This document shows positions 24,134 through 31,533 of a stretch of 64,000 nt of DNA, in pieces. Origin of the DNA: Pseudomonadota bacterium (lineage in GTDB: Bacteria > Pseudomonadota > Alphaproteobacteria > Rhodospirillales > Magnetospirillaceae); the NCBI GenBank assembly GCA_023426365.1, contig JAFAAW010000157.1, positions 1 to 64,000 on the forward strand. Reading direction: 5' to 3'. The notes below the pieces were generated by a model, which saw only the letters and a program-made list of their open reading frames with translations, was not told the DNA's origin and did no database searches. A program made the position numbers and the translations under genes. The number at the start of each line of letters is the position of its first letter. Position 1 is the stretch's first letter.

Positions 24134-25275
24134 CCGCGCGGGGCGCCGCCATCCGGCTGGCGGCCTATTATTCGGCCCTGTTCATGGCGGTGGGCATCCA
24201 TCTGCCGTTCTGGCCGCTGTGGCTCAAGGATCACGGGCTGACGCCGGCGCAGATCGGGCTGATCCTGGCCGCCACCTATCTGGTCAAAAGCGTCGTCAAT
24301 CCGCTGATCGGCCATGTGGTGGACCGCCGCGGCGATCGCCGCCGCCCCATGCTGCTGCTGGCCATGGGCGCCACCGTGGCCTGGATGGGATTTGCCGTCG
24401 CCGACGGCTTCTGGCCCATCCTGGTGTTGACCGTGGTGGCGCTGGGCCTGTGGAGCGGCATCATGCCGGTGGGCGAGGCGCTGGCGCTGATGACCACCCA
24501 ACGCCACGGCATCGATTACGGCCGCGTGCGGCTGTGGGGGTCGGCCACCTTCATCATCACCGCCACCCTGTGCGGGCAATTGCTGGTGGGCCATTCCACC
24601 GATCTTCTGGTGTGGCTGATCACCGCATCGCTGGCGGTGACCGCCGCCGCCTGCGCCGCCCTGCCCGACGCCCGCGTGGCCGTGCCCGACGGCGCCAAGG
24701 CGCCGCCGCTGAAGCCGCTGGTGACCAGCGCGCCGTTCCTGCTGTTCCTGGCCGCCGGCAGCCTGAATTCGGCCGCGCACACGGTCTATTACGCCTTTTC
24801 CACCATCCATTGGAAAGCCGCCGGCATCAGCGACGCCACCATCGGCCTGTTGTGGTCGGAAGGAGTGATCGCTGAAATCGTGCTGTTCGCCGTCTCGGGG
24901 CTGGCGGTGCGCCGCTTCGGCCCCGCCGGCCTGCTGCTGCTGGCCGGCCTGGGCGGCCTGCTGCGCTGGACCGTGCTGGGGCTGACCACCGACGTGCCCA
25001 TGCTGGCCGCCGCCCAGGTGCTGCACGCCGCCACCTTCGGCTGCGCCCATCTGGGCGCCATGCATTTCATCCAGCGCGCCGTGCCGGCGGGGCTGTCGGC
25101 CCGCGCCCAGGGGCTTTACGCCGCGGTCGCCATGGGGGTGGCGCCGGGATTGATGAGCCCGCTGACCGGCCGCCTGTACGAGGCCCTGGGCGGCCATGCC
25201 TTTCTGGTGATGGCGGGGTTCTCGGCCCTGATGGCGCTGGCCGCCGCCCGGCTCAGGACAGCAGCGAGGCGGTGA
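24130..25275 (+). CDS. MFS transporter, LacY/HcaT-like (MFS_1_like)
   Basis: A 381-residue protein with 12 predicted hydrophobic segments. It opens AYYSALFMAVGIHLPFWPLWL, characteristic of the nucleoside/sugar-proton symporter-like MFS_1_like group, and has motif A as GHVVDRRGDRRRPMLL. It is translationally coupled to the deacetylase gene, so the two products probably share a substrate or pathway. The 3' end overlaps the convergent chrA gene by 23 bases. Substrate unknown. Confidence 0.82.
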   Translation: MTARGAAIRLAAYYSALFMAVGIHLPFWPLWLKDHGLTPAQIGLILAATYLVKSVVNPLIGHVVDRRGDRRRPMLLLAMGATVAWMGFAVADGFWPILVLTVVALGLWSGIMPVGEALALMTTQRHGIDYGRVRLWGSATFIITATLCGQLLVGHSTDLLVWLITASLAVTAAACAALPDARVAVPDGAKAPPLKPLVTSAPFLLFLAAGSLNSAAHTVYYAFSTIHWKAAGISDATIGLLWSEGVIAEIVLFAVSGLAVRRFGPAGLLLLAGLGGLLRWTVLGLTTDVPMLAAAQVLHAATFGCAHLGAMHFIQRAVPAGLSARAQGLYAAVAMGVAPGLMSPLTGRLYEALGGHAFLVMAGFSALMALAAARLRTAARR

Positions 25276-26521
25276 CGCCGATCAGAGCGGCGCCGCCCAG
25301 CACCGGCATCATGCCCCAGCGGAAACGCAGCATGGCGACCGCCGCCCCCACCGCCAGCGCCAATTGCAAGGGCTGGACACTGGCCAGGTCGGGCACCGGC
25401 AGGTTCAGCGGCCCGTCGCCCACGCGGGCGAACACCACATGCAGGGCGAACCATACCGCCAGATTGAGGATCACCCCCACCACCGAGGCGGTGATGGCGG
25501 CCAGCGCCCCGGCCAGGGCGCGATTGGCGCGCAGCGCCTCGAGGTAGGGGGCGCCGACGAAGATGAACAGAAAGCTGGGCAGGAACGTCACCCACACCGT
25601 CAGCGTCGCCCCGACCACGCCGCCCAGCCAGGGGTCCAACCCGCCCGGCGCGCGAAACCCGGCCAGGAAGCCGACGAACTGGTTGACCAGGATCAGCGGC
25701 CCCGGCGTGGTTTCCGCCAGCCCCAGGCCGTCCAGCATCTCGCCGGCGCTCAGCCAGCCATGCACCTCGACCGCCTGCTGCGCCACATAGGCCAGCACCG
25801 CATAGGCGCCGCCGAACGTGACCAGCGCCAATTTCGCGAAGAACAGGCCGATGGCGCCGAACGCCCCCTGCCCCACCGCCAGGGCGATGCCGATGGGCGC
25901 CAGCCACAGCGCCAGGCAAACCAGGATGGTCAAGAGGATCGCGCCCGCGCGCGGATGGGCCACGTCCGCCCCCTGGTCGGTGACCATGGGGGCAAAGGCG
26001 GCGCGATCCAGCGCGCCGATCACCGCCGCCGCCAGCACGATCAGCGGGAACGGCACCCCCACGGCGAAGATGGCGAAGAACGCCACCACCGCCACCGACA
26101 CCGCCGGCACGCCGCGAAGGGCACGGCGGCCGATGCGCAAGGTGGCTTCCAGCACCACCGCCAGCACCGCCGGCTTGAGGCCCAGGAACAGCCCCTGCAC
26201 CAGCGGCACCTGATGATAGCCGGCATACAGGGCGGCCAGCCCCATCATCACCAGGAAGCCGGGCGCCACGAACAGCACGCCGGCGACGATGCCGCCCAAG
26301 GTTCGGCGTTGCTGCCAGCCGGCATAGGTGGCCAATTGCTGGGCCTCGGGTCCCGGCAGCAGCATGCAGAAATTGAGCGCGTGCAGAAAGCGCGGCTCGT
26401 CCAGCCATTTCTTCTCATCCACCAGGATGCGGTGCATGGTGGCGATCTGGCCGGCCGGGCCGCCGAACGACAGCAGGCCGATGCGCAGGAAGGTGCGCAG
26501 GATTTCCCCCCAGCCCGGCAT
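25253..26521 (-). CDS. chrA: Chromate transporter ChrA, two-domain (long-chain) type
   Basis: A 422-residue membrane protein with the duplicated CHR architecture. Domain one carries GLLSFGGPAGQIATMH near residue 16; domain two carries the parallel LALVTFGGAYAVLAYV near residue 225, each followed by a conserved glycine/proline loop (LPGPEAQQL and ETTPGPLIL). Long ChrA proteins export chromate and can carry sulfate-like oxyanions. The ATG at 26521 overlaps the MocR stop by one base, so regulator and transporter are co-transcribed. An untested link to the sulfate genes 4 kb away is possible, since chromate enters through sulfate importers. Confidence 0.9.
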   Translation of the reverse strand: MPGWGEILRTFLRIGLLSFGGPAGQIATMHRILVDEKKWLDEPRFLHALNFCMLLPGPEAQQLATYAGWQQRRTLGGIVAGVLFVAPGFLVMMGLAALYAGYHQVPLVQGLFLGLKPAVLAVVLEATLRIGRRALRGVPAVSVAVVAFFAIFAVGVPFPLIVLAAAVIGALDRAAFAPMVTDQGADVAHPRAGAILLTILVCLALWLAPIGIALAVGQGAFGAIGLFFAKLALVTFGGAYAVLAYVAQQAVEVHGWLSAGEMLDGLGLAETTPGPLILVNQFVGFLAGFRAPGGLDPWLGGVVGATLTVWVTFLPSFLFIFVGAPYLEALRANRALAGALAAITASVVGVILNLAVWFALHVVFARVGDGPLNLPVPDLASVQPLQLALAVGAAVAMLRFRWGMMPVLGGAALIGVTASLLS

Positions 26522-27912
26522 CACACCGTCACCCCCGGCAAGGCGGGCGGCGCCGCCAGGATGTCGGCCAGCATGGCCAGCCCCCGCCGCAACTGGTCGC
26601 GGTCGGGCGGGCACGACACCGACAGCCGCACGCCGTCCGCCGCCGGACGGCCGACCGAGAAGGTCTCGGTGGGCGCGATGCTGATGCCGCGCCGGGCCGC
26701 CTCGGCCACCAGGGCGTCGCTGCGCCAGGGCGCGGCCAGCGGCAGCCAGACGTTGAACGACGGCGATGCCGGCCGAACCCGCTCGCCCAGGATGTCCACC
26801 GCTAGGCGGGCGCGCGCCGTGGCCTCGTCGCGCTGGCGGGCGGCGATCTCGGCGGCGCTGCCCTCCTCGATCATCATGCAGGCGGCCTCCACCAGCGGGG
26901 TGGGCAGCGACAGGGACAGCGCGCCGATGGCCGCGTCGAAGCGGGCGCGCAAGGCGGGCGGGACGGCGGCGAAGGCCGTGCGCAGGCCCGGCGAGACGCT
27001 TTTCGACAACGTGCTGAGATAAAGACAGCGTTCGGGCGCGTGCACCATGAGCGGCGGCGCGGCCGCCGGATTGAGAAAGCGGTGCACGCCGTCCTCGATC
27101 ACAAAGGCGTTGTGGCGCCGGGCGGCGGCGGCGATGGCGCGCCGGCGATCGTCGTCCAGGGTCATGGTCAGCGGGTTCTGCACGGTGGCAGTGGTGTAGA
27201 GCACCCGCGCCCCCTTGGCGAAGGCGCGCTCCACCTCGTCGGGGATCAGGCCGCCGCCATCCATCGCCACCGGCATCAGAACCCGGCCCATCAGGCCGAC
27301 CGCCGACTTGATGCCGGGATAGGTGTATTCCTCCACCGCCACGTAATCGCCCACCACCGTCATGACGGACAGGGCGGCCAGGATCGCCTGCTGGCTGCCG
27401 GCGGTCACCGCCACCTGTTCGGGCGCGACCTCGGCGCCATCGGCCGCCAGCCAGCGGGCGCCGGCGCCACGGTGGCGGGCACTCAGCGATTCGAAGCGAT
27501 AGGCCAGCAGAGCCGCCAGATCGGGCCGCCCCGCCAGCCGCGCCAGCACCGGCCCCACCGCCCATGCGCCCTGGTCGCCGTCGGGACGGTTGACCGCCAG
27601 GTTGATCAGCCCCTGGCGCTGGTCGGCGGCCTCGTTCAGGTATTCGGCCAGCGCGCGGTCGCGGCGCTCGGGATCGCGCACGAAGGTGCCCCGCCCCACC
27701 TCGCCCGACAGCAGGCCCTGGCGCTCGGCCTCGGCATAGGCGCGGGCCACCGTGCCCACCGTCACCCCCAGCCGCCACGCCAGATCGCGATGGGTCGGCA
27801 TGCGGGTGCCGGGCACCAGCCGCCCGGCCGCCACATCGGCGGCGATAACATCGACGATGGCCCGGTATTTGGGGCCGGCGGCTTGGGCGAGGTCGGGAAG
27901 CCAGGATGACAT
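26521..27912 (-). CDS. MocR-type GntR/aminotransferase-fold transcriptional regulator
   Basis: A 463-residue fusion. A GntR winged helix covers about 1-70 (PGTRMPTHRDLAWRLGVTVG and a recognition segment ending GRGTFVRDPE). A fold-type-I aminotransferase-like domain follows, with the PLP-lysine region YLSTLSKSVSPGLR. MocR proteins normally sense an amine or PLP-linked ligand rather than catalyse. It is the first gene of a two-gene unit with chrA. Three GTCAA/TTGAC half-sites precede its start, suggesting autoregulation. ATG at 27912 was chosen over one nine codons upstream, because the latter would sit inside the half-site array. Confidence 0.85.
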   Translation of the reverse strand: MSSWLPDLAQAAGPKYRAIVDVIAADVAAGRLVPGTRMPTHRDLAWRLGVTVGTVARAYAEAERQGLLSGEVGRGTFVRDPERRDRALAEYLNEAADQRQGLINLAVNRPDGDQGAWAVGPVLARLAGRPDLAALLAYRFESLSARHRGAGARWLAADGAEVAPEQVAVTAGSQQAILAALSVMTVVGDYVAVEEYTYPGIKSAVGLMGRVLMPVAMDGGGLIPDEVERAFAKGARVLYTTATVQNPLTMTLDDDRRRAIAAAARRHNAFVIEDGVHRFLNPAAAPPLMVHAPERCLYLSTLSKSVSPGLRTAFAAVPPALRARFDAAIGALSLSLPTPLVEAACMMIEEGSAAEIAARQRDEATARARLAVDILGERVRPASPSFNVWLPLAAPWRSDALVAEAARRGISIAPTETFSVGRPAADGVRLSVSCPPDRDQLRRGLAMLADILAAPPALPGVTV

Positions 27913-27915
27913 GGT

Positions 27916-27949
27916 GTCAATATACGCATTGACTCGCAATATCCGTCAA
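27916..27949. promoter_or_regulatory. Candidate MocR operator array
   Basis: Three half-sites occur between the divergent MocR and DUF1127 genes: GTCAA (27916-27920), TTGAC (27929-27933) and GTCAA (27945-27949). The first two are inverted with an eight-base spacer, the last two are inverted in the other sense with 11 bases between. They would place a regulator on both divergent promoters. Assigned by symmetry and position only. Confidence 0.45.
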
Positions 27950-27987
27950 TGACCGAGTCATTCATGGTGTCGAGAAAGGATTGCACC

Positions 27988-28203
27988 ATGAAAAAGCGCA
28001 ATTGGATCGGTTCATTTTTCTTTCCCGTCGCCATTTCCGTTGAAACAACGCTTATACTCCTGACGGATAGGGTGCTCGGCTGGATGGAACGCTCGCGCCA
28101 GCGCGCCGTCCTGGGCCGGCTGGACCCGCGTTTGCTGAGCGATATCGGGTGCGACAGGGCACGCGCGGCGGCCGAGGCGGACAAGCCATTCTGGCGGAAA
28201 TGA
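27988..28203 (+). CDS. DUF1127 small protein
   Basis: A 71-residue basic protein. The C-terminal half, RAVLGRLDPRLLSDIGCDRA, is the DUF1127 (YjiS-like) signature, usually ending with a short tryptophan/arginine tail as here (PFWRK). The ATG at 27988 has GAAAGGA seven bases upstream; earlier in-frame ATGs at 27949 and 27964 lack a good site. DUF1127 proteins in alphaproteobacteria have been tied to RNA turnover and phosphate or stress responses. The gene is divergent from mocR and shares its operator region. Confidence 0.78.
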   Translation: MKKRNWIGSFFFPVAISVETTLILLTDRVLGWMERSRQRAVLGRLDPRLLSDIGCDRARAAAEADKPFWRK

Positions 28204-28281
28204 GCCCCCTTCCTCCCTTTGAGGGAGGGCACTTGATCTTTGCCATAGTATTGCGCACAGCAGGTTGGGTATTTAATAGGT

Positions 28282-30798
28282 ATGTCTTCGTGGCCTGGAG
28301 TTTGTGCCTTGTCCGCCATCGATCCATCCCTGTCTGTCGGCGTCAACGACCTGGACGATGATCACCAGAACCTGCTGGACCTGATTGATCGCCTGTCACA
28401 GGCGACCAATTACAAGCAGGTGGCCCTGCTGACCGCCGAGGTGGCGGACCATCTGCACCTGCATTTCTGCCGTGAGGAGGGATTGCTGGAGGCCTATCGC
28501 TGGCCCGGCCTTGCCGCCCATCGCACCGAGCACGCCCAGTTCGAGAAGCGGCTTCAGGACTTCTCGGCCACGCTGACGCCGGACAACGCCCTGGAATTCG
28601 CCGCCAGCCTGCGCGACACCTTGACCCAATGGTTCAAGGCCCACGTGTCCGGGTCGGACATGCGCTATGCCGCCCACATGCGCCGCGCCGCCGCCCGCAA
28701 GAGCGGACTGAAGCGGCTGCGCATCGCGGTTCTGCTGCCGGCGCTGCTGGTGGCGCTGGCCATCCCGCTGCTGGCCGCCACCAGCGTCATCCTGGTCGAG
28801 AACTGGCACGACCGCCGCCTGTCCGCCCATACGGCGGCCAGCAACGCCGTCGCCGACCTGCTGCTGGAGGCGGCGGGCCATTGGGCGGTGGAACGCGGCC
28901 GCACCAACGCCGCGCTGAACGCGCCGCTGGAGCAAGTGGGCGCCCACCAGGGCGAAATCAGCAAGCGCCGCCAGGCCGCCGACGCCGCCTATTCCGAGGC
29001 ATTCGCCCGGCTGGCGGCCACCCCCGACTTCGCCCAGCCCGCCCTGCTCGACAAGTCCCGCGCCGCGCACGAGCGGCTGGTGTCCCTGCGCACCCGCATC
29101 GACGGCGAATTGTCCAAGCCGTTCGACCAGCGCGACCGCGCGCTGATGAAGCAGTGGTTCCCCACCGTCACCACCCTGATCGATGAAACCCAGAACATCC
29201 GCCTGATCGCCACCCGCAGCGGCGGCAGCGGCACCGCCGCCAGCCTGGCCGACATTGCCGATCTCAAGCACTTCGTGTGGGTGATGAGCGAGTATGCCGG
29301 CCGCGAGCGCGCCCGCGTCGGCGCGCTGGTGTCCTCGGAATCGCCCATGAACAGCGCTGCCATCAACGAGCTGGCGGGCTTCCGCGGCCGGGTCGAACTG
29401 GCCTGGAGCCGGCTGCAGGCGGCGCGCGAAGCCGGCATTCTGCCGCCCAAGGTGCTGACCGCCATGGACGAGGTGCAGGCCAAGTTCATGGTGAAGTTCC
29501 AAAAGATCCGCGAAGACATCTATCAGGCCGGCCTGGCCGGCGGCGTCTATGCCATCGACGGCCCCGGCTGGATGAAGGAATCCACCGATGCCATCGATAC
29601 CATCCTGGCCCTGTCGCGGGTCATGGGCGAACATTCGGACGTATTGTCCGGCCAGATGCGCGATGAAAGCATTGCCGCGCTGACCGGCGCCATGGCGGCG
29701 CTGGCCGGCGGCCTGGGCATCGCCGTGTGGGCGGCCTTCCTGGTGCGCAGCCGCGTCACCCGCCCGGTCGCCCGCATGACCGCGGTGATGACCGAACTGG
29801 CCGGCGGCAACACCGACGTCAACTTCGTCGCCAAGACCGAGGACGAAATCGGCGAACTGGCCCGCGCCTTCCTGAGCTTCAAGGAAAGCATGATCAAGGA
29901 CCGCCAGCGCCGGCTGGCGGACAAGATCGAGACCGAGGAGCAGATCGCGCGCAAGCAACGCATCGAAAGCCTGACCGCGCGCTTCGACGCCGCCATCCGC
30001 GAGGTGCTGGCCACCGTGTCGGGCGCGGCCGAGCGCCTGCACGGTTCGGCCACCGCCATGTCGGCCAATGCGGAACAGACCAACCGGCAAAGCGCCGCCG
30101 TGTCGGCCGCCACCGAAGAGGCGAGCGCCAACGTGGAAACCGTGTCGGCGGCGGGCACCCAGCTCAACGCCTCCATCCACGAGATCGCCCAGCAGGTGGC
30201 CCGCTCGGCCGAGATGGCCGACCGCGCCTCGCGCGAGGCGACGGGCGTCAACGACCGCATCGAGGCGCTGGCCCAGGCCGCCGACAAGGTCGGCCAGATC
30301 GTCCAGTTGATCAACGCCATCGCCAGCCAGACCAACCTGTTGGCGCTCAACGCCACCATCGAGGCGGCGCGGGCCGGCGATGCCGGCAAGGGCTTCGCCG
30401 TGGTCGCCAACGAGGTGAAAAGCCTGGCCAACCAGACCGCCAAGGCCACCGACGAGATCGCCGGCCAGATTTCCGCCATCCAGGGGGAAACCAACGCCGC
30501 GGTCACCGCCATCCGCGGCATCACCCGCACCATCGACGAGGTCAACCAGTTGACCGCCTCGGTGGCGGCGGCGGTGGAGGAGCAATCCTCGGCCACCGCC
30601 GAGATCAGCCGATCGGTGGCCGAAGCCTCGCGCGGCACCGCCGAGGTGGCGGCCAACATCGCCGGCGTGGCCGACGCGGCAAGCGAGACCGGCCGCATGT
30701 CGCGCGAGGTGTATGACGCCGCCAGCCTGCTGATCGACGAAAGCAAGCGCATGGAAGACCAGGTGGAAACCTTCCTGACCGATATGCGCCGTCACTGA
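28282..30798 (+). CDS. Methyl-accepting chemotaxis protein with N-terminal haemerythrin domain
   Basis: An 838-residue chemoreceptor. Residues 1-135 form a bacteriohaemerythrin domain whose iron ligands are all visible with standard spacing: H28, H61, E65, H80, H84, H121 and D126. Membrane helices at about 142-165 and 472-494 bracket a helical sensor region; HAMP follows (about 495-548) and the signalling domain has the hairpin tip around NLLALNATIEAARAGDAGKG. The cytoplasmic di-iron site suggests an oxygen-sensing receptor for aerotaxis. The ATG at 28282 lacks a clear ribosome site; TTG at 28309 preceded by GGAG is a credible alternative. A free haemerythrin gene lies downstream. Confidence 0.9.
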   Translation: MSSWPGVCALSAIDPSLSVGVNDLDDDHQNLLDLIDRLSQATNYKQVALLTAEVADHLHLHFCREEGLLEAYRWPGLAAHRTEHAQFEKRLQDFSATLTPDNALEFAASLRDTLTQWFKAHVSGSDMRYAAHMRRAAARKSGLKRLRIAVLLPALLVALAIPLLAATSVILVENWHDRRLSAHTAASNAVADLLLEAAGHWAVERGRTNAALNAPLEQVGAHQGEISKRRQAADAAYSEAFARLAATPDFAQPALLDKSRAAHERLVSLRTRIDGELSKPFDQRDRALMKQWFPTVTTLIDETQNIRLIATRSGGSGTAASLADIADLKHFVWVMSEYAGRERARVGALVSSESPMNSAAINELAGFRGRVELAWSRLQAAREAGILPPKVLTAMDEVQAKFMVKFQKIREDIYQAGLAGGVYAIDGPGWMKESTDAIDTILALSRVMGEHSDVLSGQMRDESIAALTGAMAALAGGLGIAVWAAFLVRSRVTRPVARMTAVMTELAGGNTDVNFVAKTEDEIGELARAFLSFKESMIKDRQRRLADKIETEEQIARKQRIESLTARFDAAIREVLATVSGAAERLHGSATAMSANAEQTNRQSAAVSAATEEASANVETVSAAGTQLNASIHEIAQQVARSAEMADRASREATGVNDRIEALAQAADKVGQIVQLINAIASQTNLLALNATIEAARAGDAGKGFAVVANEVKSLANQTAKATDEIAGQISAIQGETNAAVTAIRGITRTIDEVNQLTASVAAAVEEQSSATAEISRSVAEASRGTAEVAANIAGVADAASETGRMSREVYDAASLLIDESKRMEDQVETFLTDMRRH

Positions 30799-30809
30799 CC
30801 GGACCAAGG

Positions 30810-30856
30810 GGTGGCCCGACTCTTGTCTATGACCAAAGACAAGTCGGGCCGCCACC
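30810..30856. other. Long bulged hairpin between chemoreceptor and haemerythrin genes
   Basis: GGTGG, CCCGAC and TTGTCT on the left pair with AGACAA, GTCGGG and CCACC on the right, 17 base pairs in all, with a two-base bulge on one side, a three-base bulge on the other and an eight-base loop. It begins 12 bases after the chemoreceptor stop. No T-tract follows. It could be a processing or attenuation structure setting the relative levels of the two genes. Confidence 0.45.
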
Positions 30857-30942
30857 GGATTGCAGGGTGCGCGCCGGCCTCCTACCTTTGGATGAAGAGG
30901 GCGCGCGGACGCGCCTTTGTGCCGTTCAGCCAGGGGCGCTTC

Positions 30943-31371
30943 ATGTTTCCCGACACCGCCAACGACATCACCACCGATTCCCTGCCGTGGCTGGCTTCCT
31001 TTGGCGTGGGCGACGACAGGATCGACGCCGAACACCGCGCCATGGTGGATGCCGCCAACGAATTGTGCGAACTGGCGCGCAGCGGAGCCGATCTTGCCGT
31101 CCTGCACGCCGCCGCACGTGACCTGATCGCCCTGGTGGAGGAGCATTTCGCCAGCGAGGAGGCCCTGTTCCCCCATATCGGCTATACCGGGCGCCAACAG
31201 CATGTGCAGGAGCACCGCACCATCCTCGCCTCGCTGCAATCGCTGCTGCTGGAAGGCTCGGGGATGGCGCCGCCGGTGGCCGCCGCCACCGCCCGCCTGC
31301 TGCTGATCGAACACATCCTGCGCCACGACCTGGGCTTCAAGACCTGGATCCAGGTGGCGCGCGGCCACTGA
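30943..31371 (+). CDS. Bacteriohaemerythrin
   Basis: A 142-residue single-domain oxygen-binding protein. The di-iron ligands are H31, H68, E72, H87, H91, H124 and D129, matching the family spacing exactly. ATG at 30943 has AGGGGCG upstream; longer in-frame starts add a basic, proline-rich segment that is unlikely to be translated. It follows the haemerythrin-chemoreceptor gene on the same strand, so both may respond to oxygen, this one as a store or scavenger in the cytoplasm. No signal peptide is present. Confidence 0.87.
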   Translation: MFPDTANDITTDSLPWLASFGVGDDRIDAEHRAMVDAANELCELARSGADLAVLHAAARDLIALVEEHFASEEALFPHIGYTGRQQHVQEHRTILASLQSLLLEGSGMAPPVAAATARLLLIEHILRHDLGFKTWIQVARGH

Positions 31372-31473
31372 TCCGAGCCTTCCCCCCGAGAGAGCTTCGT
31401 CTCCGGTTGACGGCAAGCCCGCCCCGGCCGGGTGCCGCGACGGCCAGAACCGGGGTCAATGACACACCTCCAT

Positions 31474-31506
31474 GAAAAAAGGGTCCCGGAAGTTCCGGGA
31501 CCCTTT
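31474..31506 (-). terminator. Intrinsic terminator of prpE
   Basis: A perfect 12-base stem, AAGGGTCCCGGA with TCCGGGACCCTT, three-base loop, followed on the minus strand by a run of six T. It lies 28 bases beyond the prpE stop. On the plus strand only three T follow, so any effect on the convergent haemerythrin transcript would be weaker. Confidence 0.85.
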
Positions 31507-31533
31507 CCTGCTTGGGGCGTTCGGCCCTTGGGC

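Noticed and set aside
23203..25275. A 690-codon plus-strand frame that joins the deacetylase and MFS regions
   Set aside because: Arginine/glycine/proline-rich shadow in another frame; the deacetylase and MFS frames carry clear motifs.
25253..25275. Frameshift or annotation error at the MFS/chrA convergent overlap
   Set aside because: Both C-termini read naturally and a 23-base overlap of convergent genes is acceptable in compact genomes.
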